Positions 1-5,196 of a DNA stretch of 9,376 nucleotides are shown one piece after another (position 1 is the stretch's first letter; every line of letters begins with the position of its first letter). The position numbers and the translations under genes are program-made. The notes under the pieces are model-generated. The model made no database searches. It saw only the letters and a list, made by a program, of their open reading frames with translations, and had not been told where the DNA came from. The DNA is from JANYCG01 sp031418395 (lineage in GTDB: Bacteria > Pseudomonadota > Gammaproteobacteria > Burkholderiales > Burkholderiaceae_C). Where the stretch lies: assembly GCA_031418395.1 (NCBI GenBank), contig JANOXL010000073.1, positions 1 through 9,376 on the forward strand. Direction: 5' to 3'.

Positions 1-1
1 C

Positions 2-862
2 GCCAAGCGGGCCCTGGCCAAGCTGCGCGTTGCGGCCGACTGGCAGGCACCCATAGAACGCAACCTTTATGAGGCGCGCTGGTTGCAAATTGCCAACCAG
101 GCCAGCCCGGGCTCTGCGCCTGACTTGCTGGGCCAGCACCCGGGCCTGGGCGTGCTGGTGATGCGTTATTTGCCACCTTCGGACTTTCGCTTATGGAAGC
201 AGTTGTTGCGTGAAGGCCAGGCCGATCTGGCAACGGCGCGCGCTGTAGCCCAAGTGCTGGTGCGGATTCACAGCTATTCGGCCAAGCGGCCAGAGCTTGC
301 GGAACAGTTCAAGACGGACCGCATATTTTTCGATATTCGGTTAGAGCCCTACCTGCTGGCCACTGCACGGCACCATCCGGATCTGGCTGATGCACTGCAA
401 GCGCTGGTGCGGCAAACCCAAAGCCATGCCAAGGCCCTGGTACACGGCGACGTCAGCCCAAAGAACATCCTGCTCGGCGCGCAAGGCCCGGTGTTGCTGG
501 ACGCCGAATGTGCCTGGTGGGGAGACCCTGCGTTTGACCTGGCGTTCTGCCTGAACCATCTGTTGCTCAAGTGCCTGTGGACCCCGTCTGCCCGCCCCGA
601 TTTCCTGGCTTGTTTTGACGCCCTGTCTTCGAGTTACCTGCAGGCTGTGGATTGGGAGCCCAGCGACGAGCTGGAAAAACGGGCGGCGCACCTGCTGCCC
701 GGTTTGCTGCTGGCCCGGGTGGACGGCAAATCCCCGGTCGAATACATCACCAGCGAAGAAGAGCGCAATCAGGTCAGGCGGGTGGCACGCGCCTTGATAT
801 CCCAACCGGTATCGGCATTGAATCAGGTAGCCCAAGCATGGGATAAGGAGTTGACGAAGTGA
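2..862 (+). CDS. APH-family small-molecule phosphotransferase (kinase), 5' end outside window
   Basis: This is the C-terminal 286 residues of a kinase with the aminoglycoside-phosphotransferase fold; the frame is open back to base 2, so the start lies upstream. The catalytic loop HGDVSPKN begins at base 443 (catalytic Asp at 449-451), and the metal-binding segment LLDAECAWWGDPAFD follows about 20 residues later, as in APH/choline-kinase enzymes. These motifs look intact, so an active ATP-dependent kinase is expected in the cytoplasm. APH-fold enzymes phosphorylate hydroxyl groups of antibiotics, choline, homoserine, methylthioribose and other small molecules; the substrate here is unknown. 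The stop codon overlaps the GTG start of the enolase-like gene, which implies translational coupling and a shared pathway. Resistance to an aminoglycoside is unlikely given this pairing, but that is inference. Fold call is firm; substrate unassigned. Confidence 0.88.
   Translation, partial: AKRALAKLRVAADWQAPIERNLYEARWLQIANQASPGSAPDLLGQHPGLGVLVMRYLPPSDFRLWKQLLREGQADLATARAVAQVLVRIHSYSAKRPELAEQFKTDRIFFDIRLEPYLLATARHHPDLADALQALVRQTQSHAKALVHGDVSPKNILLGAQGPVLLDAECAWWGDPAFDLAFCLNHLLLKCLWTPSARPDFLACFDALSSSYLQAVDWEPSDELEKRAAHLLPGLLLARVDGKSPVEYITSEEERNQVRRVARALISQPVSALNQVAQAWDKELTK
844..850 (+). promoter_or_regulatory. Ribosome binding site deciding the GTG start of the enolase-like gene
   Basis: The sequence TAAGGAG sits 8 bases before the GTG at 859. 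It lies inside the end of the kinase gene, and the GTGA overlap of start and stop supports coupled translation. The first residues (TSFAIKSILGRRVWDSRG) align with the normal enolase N-terminus, so this start is well supported. Confidence 0.75.
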
Positions 863-2181
863 CATCATTTGCAATCAAGTCGATCCTGGGTCGACGCGTC
901 TGGGACAGCCGAGGTCGACCCACGGTGGAGGCGGAACTCACACTCAACGATGGATCGGTCGGGCGCGCTATCGCACCGGCCGGCGCCTCTAAAGGTAAGC
1001 GCGAGGCGCTCGAACTGCGCGACGGCGGCCCTCGTTTCGGCGGACTCGATGTGACCCAGGCGGTTGGACATATCAATGGCGAGATCGCTGCCGCCTTGGC
1101 TGGCACACCCGCCGACAACCAATCGGCATTGGATCAGACACTGATTGCGCTTGACGGCACACCAGGCAAGACACGGCTCGGCGCCAACGCCACTTTGGCC
1201 GTCTCGATGGCCGCCGCTCACGCGATGGCCGCTGCCTCAGGCATGCCGCTGTACCGCTACTTGGGCGCTGAACAGGCCAAGCGGCTGCCCATGCCTCAAA
1301 TTCAAATTTTCGGTGGCGGCGCCCATGCTGGTCGCCGTGTCGATATTCAGGACTTCATGGTGGTGTGCCCCGGCGCCATCAGCTTTGCAGAATCGCTGGA
1401 GTGGACGGCCGAGGTGTACCGCCACGCGGGTTTACTCATGGCGCAGCGTGGTGCTTTGTCCGGCGTAGCTGACGAAGGCGGTTGGTGGCCAGATTTCGCA
1501 ACCAACGAGCAGGCCTTGGAGATGCTGGTGCGGGCGATCGAGCGCGCCGGGCTTATCCCCGGCGAACAGGTAGCCATTGCCCTGGATGTGGCCGCCTCCG
1601 AATTTGGTCGCGATGGCCGCTACCGGCTGGGGCTCGAATCACGCGAACTCGACTCCGACGGACTGATTGATCTGCTTCTGGGCTGGATAGCGAAATACCC
1701 GATTGTTTCAATCGAAGACCCGCTGGCGGAAGATGATGTTGAAGGCTTCACCCGTTTCACTCAGGCCATTGGCCACCGTTTGCAAATTGTTGGCGACGAT
1801 TTCCTGGTTTCGCAAGCAGGTCTGGTGCGCCAAGCAGCCGCCATGGGTGCTGCCAACACGGTGCTGCTCAAGCCCAACCAGCGCGGTACGCTGAGTGAGA
1901 CGCTGCAGGCGTGGCAGACGGCGCAGGAGCTTGGTTTTGCCGGCATCGTCTCAGCCCGCTCCGGCGAAACCGAGGACACCACCATCGTTGATCTGGCCAT
2001 CGGTTGGCATGTGGGGCAACTTAAAGTCGGCTCATTTGCCCGCAGCGAGCGCATGGCCAAATGGAACGAGGCCCTGCGCATCGAAGAACGCCTCGGCGCC
2101 CAAGCCCAATTTGCGGGTGCCTCGGCTTTCGGGCGCAATCCGGCTGCTGTGGCCCCTGGACAAAAAGACAGACAGAAGTAG
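859..2181 (+). CDS. Divergent enolase (phosphopyruvate hydratase) paralogue lacking the catalytic His
   Basis: A 440-residue protein of normal enolase length, with the N-terminal capping domain (about 1-135) and the C-terminal TIM barrel. Conserved positions seen: loop-1 Ser44 (in AGASKG), His156 (GGGAHAG), Glu206 in DEGG, metal ligands Asp243, Glu286 and the GDD pair at 312-314, Lys338 (LLKPNQ), and Lys389 before the ARSERMAK segment. Departures from canonical enolase: SHRSGETED reads SARSGETED, so the substrate-phosphate-binding His is Ala366; the QEFM Glu is Asp165; the PSGAST loop reads PAGASK; the usual NQIGT reads NQRGT. Enolase converts 2-phosphoglycerate to phosphoenolpyruvate, but these changes at the substrate-binding end suggest a modified substrate or poor glycolytic activity. 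The housekeeping enolase would normally be elsewhere, so this is probably a pathway-specific paralogue working with the upstream kinase. Known enolase homologues with other roles include carboxyphosphonoenolpyruvate synthase; no other phosphonate gene is visible here. Family certain, reaction uncertain. Confidence 0.9.
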   Translation: MTSFAIKSILGRRVWDSRGRPTVEAELTLNDGSVGRAIAPAGASKGKREALELRDGGPRFGGLDVTQAVGHINGEIAAALAGTPADNQSALDQTLIALDGTPGKTRLGANATLAVSMAAAHAMAAASGMPLYRYLGAEQAKRLPMPQIQIFGGGAHAGRRVDIQDFMVVCPGAISFAESLEWTAEVYRHAGLLMAQRGALSGVADEGGWWPDFATNEQALEMLVRAIERAGLIPGEQVAIALDVAASEFGRDGRYRLGLESRELDSDGLIDLLLGWIAKYPIVSIEDPLAEDDVEGFTRFTQAIGHRLQIVGDDFLVSQAGLVRQAAAMGAANTVLLKPNQRGTLSETLQAWQTAQELGFAGIVSARSGETEDTTIVDLAIGWHVGQLKVGSFARSERMAKWNEALRIEERLGAQAQFAGASAFGRNPAAVAPGQKDRQK

Positions 2182-2265
2182 AAGCGGTAGGATTCAAGCG
2201 TCGAGCTAGCGCGCAATTGCCATTTGACCCATCTACCGCCGAAACCTGAGACTCGCCAACGCCCC

Positions 2266-3303
2266 ATGTTTTTTCAGTGGCCCCTAAACCTTTGGCTGAT
2301 GCTCGCCGTCCCCCTGTTGCCGGTCGCTTATGTGTGGCTGCTGCGCCGTCGCGGCAAACAGGCGGTTCGCTATAGCAGTTTGGGCGTAGTGCGCTTGGCA
2401 TTAGCCCAAAGCAATTGGCGTCGGCATCTGCCACCGGCCCTGATGCTGCTGGCCTGCGCGGCACTGTTGCTGGCTGCGGCGCGCCCCGTGGCATCAGTGC
2501 CGCTGCCGTGGGCGCGCTCAACCATCATTCTGGCCATGGACGTGTCTTTGAGCATGCGCGTCGATGACGTCAAGCCCACGCGCCTGGTCGCCGCGCAGGA
2601 AGCCGCCAAGCTGTTCTTGAGTGACCTGCCCCGCAACATTGAAGTCGGGTTGGTGACCTTTGCCGGTAGCAGCCAGGTGGCCCAGGCCGCCACACGGGAC
2701 CGCGCGCCGCTGGTGGCCGCGATTGACGGCTTCCAGATGCAGCGTGGCACGGCCATTGGGAACGCCATTGTGCTGAGCGTCGCGGAGCTGTTCCCCGACC
2801 ACGGCATCAACCTGGGCGACATGACGTTTGCCGGCAAGCCACGCGGGCGCAGTCTGGACGACCAGGCCAGGCCCGCGCCCAAACAGATCACGCCAGTGGC
2901 GCCTGGCTCACACAAGTCAGCCGCCATCATTTTGCTGACCGACGGCCGACGCACCACCGGCATCGACACACTGGAGGCCGCCAAGCTGGCGGCCGAGCGC
3001 GGCGTGCGCATCCACGTGGTGGGTCTTGGCAGCGCCGATGCCGGCTCCTACGCGGCGACGGGCATGGCCATCTACCTGCAATTGGACGAGCCTACCCTGC
3101 GCGAAGTGGCGCGCATGACCGGCGGCGACTACCACCAGGCCGGCACGGCCGAAAAGTTGCGCAGAGTGTATGAGACTTTGGGCTCGCAGCTACAGGTTGT
3201 CAAACGTGACACGGAGCTTGCGCCTCTATTGGCGCTGTTTGCCGCCTTGCTGGCATTGGCTGCAGCGGGATTGTCAATGGTGTGGTTTGGGCGGATCGCC
3301 TGA
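2266..3303 (+). CDS. Membrane-anchored VWA-domain protein (BatA-like)
   Basis: A 345-residue protein when started at the ATG at 2266; a TTG at 2224 in the same frame would add 14 residues unlike the family, so ATG is preferred even though no clear ribosome site precedes it. Residues about 5-25 form the first membrane helix, followed by an arginine cluster (LLRRRGKQ) typical of BatA N-terminal domains. A second helix spans about 60-77, then a von Willebrand A domain, and a last helix near 315-338. The metal-ion-dependent adhesion site is complete: DVSLS (Asp92, Ser94, Ser96), Thr162 and Asp226 (LLTDG). The roughly 30-residue basic and proline-containing insertion before LLTDG is, from memory, usual in this proteobacterial subfamily. 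Such proteins bind a protein partner, often a MoxR ATPase, at the periplasmic or cytoplasmic membrane face. No MoxR, BatB or DUF58 gene lies in this window, so it appears solitary. It lies 84 bp after the enolase-like gene on the same strand and could be cotranscribed. Confidence 0.87.
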   Translation: MFFQWPLNLWLMLAVPLLPVAYVWLLRRRGKQAVRYSSLGVVRLALAQSNWRRHLPPALMLLACAALLLAAARPVASVPLPWARSTIILAMDVSLSMRVDDVKPTRLVAAQEAAKLFLSDLPRNIEVGLVTFAGSSQVAQAATRDRAPLVAAIDGFQMQRGTAIGNAIVLSVAELFPDHGINLGDMTFAGKPRGRSLDDQARPAPKQITPVAPGSHKSAAIILLTDGRRTTGIDTLEAAKLAAERGVRIHVVGLGSADAGSYAATGMAIYLQLDEPTLREVARMTGGDYHQAGTAEKLRRVYETLGSQLQVVKRDTELAPLLALFAALLALAAAGLSMVWFGRIA

Positions 3304-3492
3304 ATTATTGGCGGTACGTGAAGCGATAAGCTTGCAATTTCGCTTTTCCGTTTAATCCAAAAAATTTGTAAAACTCGCTTACGCCCAAACAGGTGTGGGC
3401 TTGGGCTAGACATACAAGCCTGGAGGATTGGTCTACTTGCAGGCGAGCGCCAATTCTGTGCAACTACCATGCGCCACTTCCGCCGCTCCGGA
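3304..3492. other. Gene-free stretch after the VWA gene
   Basis: No convincing coding sequence is seen on either strand. The segment from about 3350 to 3370 is AT-rich. A short inverted repeat, GCCCAA at 3383-3388 and TTGGGC at 3401-3406, could form a hairpin, but no T-tract follows, so it is not called a terminator. A GGAGG-like sequence near 3421 is not followed by an open frame that resembles a protein. Confidence 0.5.
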
Positions 3493-3681
3493 TCAACGTG
3501 CGCCGGGGACTTCTATCAGGGCCAAAGAGCGGGTGCTGTCTACAACCCGAGGGTCATTGGACATGAAGCGCAAGCGAACCACTTGGCGGCCTGCCTCGAT
3601 GATGGCTCGTCTAAACGCGTTGGTGTAGGCCTTGCCGGTTTTCTGCTGCGATGTGTACAGCGGAAGCCGCCTGGGCCAGGT
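3493..3681 (-). pseudogene. Unidentified C-terminal gene fragment
   Basis: On the minus strand a frame runs to a natural TGA at 3495-3493. Its residues look like genuine coding sequence rather than shadow translation: balanced composition, with the segments LYTSQQKTGKAYTNAF and RFMSNDPRVVDSTRSLALIE and no low-complexity runs. No ribosome site or start is seen, and the frame runs into the miaB relic on the other strand at about 3682, so it is probably the tail of a gene whose front has been lost. I do not recognise the family. It could also be a short intact gene; low certainty. Confidence 0.3.
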
Positions 3682-3682
3682 G

Positions 3683-3866
3683 CGGCACGTTTCAGTCGAG
3701 GGCGACGATGGCAGCCAGCTGATGAGCCGCACCGAATGCAACCCGCGCGGTGCATTTTGCGGGCCAGGCGAGATTGATTGGCCAGCTGGTCGATGTGCGC
3801 ATCACCGAGACGCGCGCCTAATCGCTGCGCAGGGTTGTATTTGTTGCCGCCGAGGCGTTACTTTGA
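3683..3866 (+). pseudogene. miaB: Relic of the 3' end of miaB (tRNA methylthiotransferase)
   Basis: The translation shows the MiaB C-terminal TRAM-domain pattern in two frames. The first part (3683 to about 3765) reads VEGDDGSQLMSRTECN, then a short stretch ending in CGP, matching the family's VEG...ELMGRTECN..VNF.G pattern. The second part, one base later in frame (3771-3866), reads RLIGQLVDVRITETRA, a stop codon (TAA at 3819), then SLRR, matching the family's RLIGQMVDVRITEA..HSLRG. So there is one frameshift near 3762-3770 and an in-frame stop. MiaB is a radical-SAM enzyme that adds a methylthio group to i6A37 of tRNA. The roughly 370 upstream residues with the Fe-S cysteines are absent, so the piece cannot work. 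The genome must carry a real miaB elsewhere, or this piece came from one. Confidence 0.78.
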
Positions 3867-3887
3867 GTTGCATCCGTTTGACCGGGC

Positions 3888-3895
3888 AGGAGGAA
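3888..3895 (+). promoter_or_regulatory. Strong Shine-Dalgarno-like site upstream of the CAP lipoprotein gene
   Basis: CAGGAGGA is a near-perfect ribosome binding sequence but lies about 37 bases before the ATG at 3933. An ATT at 3897 is in frame with that ATG with no stop between. The ATG itself has only GGGGA at 3919-3923, 9 bases upstream. The signal peptide begins exactly at the ATG, so the ATG is kept as the start. The strong site may be a relic of an older reading frame or a standby site. Confidence 0.35.
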
Positions 3896-3932
3896 AATTA
3901 CAAGCTGTTCACCAAACTGGGGACTCCGGTTC

Positions 3933-4598
3933 ATGACAACCAAATTTTTCTTCAGCCTTCTTCTGTCGGCCTTAACGATCGGCTGTGGCGGCGGTGGCAG
4001 CGCACCCGCGTCCAGCCCTGCGCCGGACGCTACCCAGCCGCTTGGAGTTGCAACGCCGGTCGTCACACCGAACCCTCCAACGGTGACGCAACCCACCTCC
4101 CCTGCGCCTGTCACGCCTGCACCGGTCGCACCCGTTGCACCCAGCGGCGCCATCACCAGCGCCAATAGCTGCAGTCTGCCCAATTTTCAAGTCGACGTGT
4201 TCCGCGCAGTGAATGCCGCCCGTGCGCAGGCGCGCAGTTGCGGCAGCGAGGCGAAGCCTGCGGTGGCAGGCCTCAGCTGGAACGACACCCTGTTTACGGC
4301 AGCTGCGGCGCATTCGCAAGACATGGCACAGCGCAATTACTTTTCCCACACCTCGCCCGAGGGTAGAACGTCTGGCGACCGCGCACTGCTGGCGGGTTAT
4401 CGGTTCTCTGCTTTGGGTGAGAACATTGCGGCGGGCCAGCCCAACGTCAACGTCGTGATGGCAGGTTGGCTGGCCAGCGGCGGCCATTGCCGCAATATCA
4501 TGAACGCCGTCTTCACCGAGATCGCGGTGGCCTGCGTCAGCACCACGCGCCCGATGTACCCCACCTACTGGACGATGGTACTGGGTAATCCGCAGTAG
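3933..4598 (+). CDS. CAP/SCP-domain secreted lipoprotein
   Basis: A 221-residue protein. Residues 1-18 form a signal peptide (MTTKFFFSLLLSALTIG) ending at a cysteine that looks like a lipobox (TIGC, with Thr at the usual Leu position), followed by a run of glycines. Residues about 25-75 form a Pro/Thr/Val/Ala-rich linker, and about 85-220 a CAP domain (SCP/PR-1/YkwD family). The CAP signature residues are present: His in HSQDMAQRNYFSH, Glu in GENIAAG, and His in the GGHCRNIM box, with a closing YWTMVLG strand. Bacterial CAP proteins are extracytoplasmic; most have no known enzyme activity. Anchoring to the outer or inner membrane by lipid is inferred from the Cys. No partner gene is adjacent: both flanks are decayed DNA, so the gene probably stands alone. 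Start chosen because the signal peptide begins at this ATG. Confidence 0.88.
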   Translation: MTTKFFFSLLLSALTIGCGGGGSAPASSPAPDATQPLGVATPVVTPNPPTVTQPTSPAPVTPAPVAPVAPSGAITSANSCSLPNFQVDVFRAVNAARAQARSCGSEAKPAVAGLSWNDTLFTAAAAHSQDMAQRNYFSHTSPEGRTSGDRALLAGYRFSALGENIAAGQPNVNVVMAGWLASGGHCRNIMNAVFTEIAVACVSTTRPMYPTYWTMVLGNPQ

Positions 4599-4634
4599 GT
4601 AGCCCGTACTGCGCTGCGGCGAAAACGGATTTTT
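4591..4634 (+). terminator. Possible weak terminator hairpin at the end of the CAP gene
   Basis: A perfect 7-bp inverted repeat, CGCAGTA (4591-4597) and TACTGCG (4607-4613), overlaps the stop codon with a 9-base loop. A T5 run occurs at 4630-4634, about 17 bases after the stem, which is farther than in a classic intrinsic terminator. A second small hairpin, CGAAAA/TTTTCG (4620-4636), includes that T run. A transcription end here is plausible but not secure. Confidence 0.3.
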
Positions 4635-4806
4635 CGGCATGCCCTTCATGCCCCCCCAATTGCGCTTCATCATTTTTTGTCATGCCGAAGCCCTTCATCT
4701 TCGTCATCATGTCATGCATCCGCTCAAACTCTTTGGCCATGCGGTGCACCTCCTGCAGGTGAACAAACCACGGATAGGACATCCAACTGCCTGAGGTGAT
4801 GTACCG
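4621..4806 (-). pseudogene. ffh: Relic of the 3' end of ffh (signal recognition particle protein, M domain)
   Basis: Read on the minus strand, the sequence matches the methionine-rich C-terminal tail of Ffh. It begins RYITSGS (family R.IA.GSG), then HLQEVHRMAKEFERMHDMM (family VQEVNRM.KEF..M..MM) and TKMKGFGM. After a frameshift in an A6 run (plus-strand T run at 4673-4678) it continues MMKRNWGGMKGMP. About five extra residues lie between the GSG-like and QEV parts. Ffh is the GTPase that, with 4.5S RNA, targets membrane proteins; the M domain binds RNA and signal peptides. Its N and G domains are absent, so this is a non-functional fragment. It lies opposite to and just after the CAP gene, and is followed on its 5' side by the M20 relic. 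Confidence 0.8.
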
Positions 4807-4951
4807 CACAGGTTTTGGAAGCAAAACCACTGCGGTTTCCCAATTCTGAACAGGAACAGCCGCCCAATTGTCGGCTCGCAAGCCCCAAGTCGACTCTCAA
4901 GTTGGTGCGCAGGCAGCCCCGGGCTTCGACCGGGCTTGTCTGCAAGTGAGC

Positions 4952-5104
4952 CTTGCCGCGCAAGGTCGCAACGATGTAAGTGTTGCCAAAGCCTCGGTGC
5001 ACTGGTACGCCCAAGGCCGTTAAATACGGCGCAAAGCGGTCTGCGGTTCGATGCTCGTTGTAGGCCAACTCAGGATGGGTGTGTTGATCGCGGTGAACGC
5101 TGAT
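4952..5104 (-). pseudogene. Relic of the N-terminal region of an M20 amidohydrolase
   Basis: The minus-strand translation contains HRDQHTHPELAYNEHRTAD, then LGVPVHRGFGNTYIV and a final LRGK. This is the start of M20/hippurate-hydrolase-type amidohydrolases (family pattern RRDLHAHPEL.F.E.RTA, then G..VHRG.G.TG.V). Neither the expected start segment before it nor the catalytic metal-binding regions after it are recognisable; from about 4950 downward the reading turns to unrelated sequence leading into the ffh relic. The family removes acyl groups from N-acyl amino acids; this piece cannot function. Confidence 0.7.
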
Positions 5105-5110
5105 GGGGCC

Positions 5111-5176
5111 TATTCAAATCGGGCCTGATTCTTTCTTCGTGTTCAAACGCGGCTGACGTTAAAAATTTTATTCAAG
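5111..5176 (+). promoter_or_regulatory. Three TTCAA boxes at 29-bp intervals upstream of the aminotransferase gene
   Basis: TTCAAA occurs at 5113-5118 and 5142-5147, and TTCAAG at 5171-5176, exactly 29 bp apart each time. The first two share more flanking bases (T.TTCAAA, then GGC and GA). Near-helical phasing before an operon fits regulator binding sites, but short AT-containing words recur by chance. No clear -35/-10 pair was identified here. Confidence 0.25.
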
Positions 5177-5196
5177 TTTGTTCCTCGTTAAAGTGC

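Noticed and set aside
341..874. Long open frame antisense to the kinase gene
   Set aside because: It overlaps a kinase with intact motifs, and its own translation is Gln/Arg-rich without any family pattern; a high-GC shadow frame.
859..2181. Carboxyphosphonoenolpyruvate synthase of a phosphonate pathway
   Set aside because: That enzyme is an enolase homologue, but no PEP mutase or other phosphonate gene is in the window and no specific motif supports it; kept only as one example of enolase divergence.
2184..2239. Inverted repeat GCGGTAG / CTACCGC between the enolase-like and VWA genes
   Set aside because: Seven-base arms with a 42-base loop and no T-tract; too weak for a terminator or operator claim.
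1761..2521. Overlapping minus-strand open frames across the enolase-like and VWA genes
   Set aside because: Composition is typical of antisense frames in GC-rich DNA; both plus genes show strong family conservation.
3383..3406. Hairpin GCCCAA...TTGGGC after the VWA gene
   Set aside because: Short stem, alternative pairings and no T run on either side within a few bases.
3632..4168. 178-codon plus-strand open frame
   Set aside because: It runs through the miaB relic and then into the wrong frame of the CAP gene; only its first part has protein similarity, already reported as the relic.
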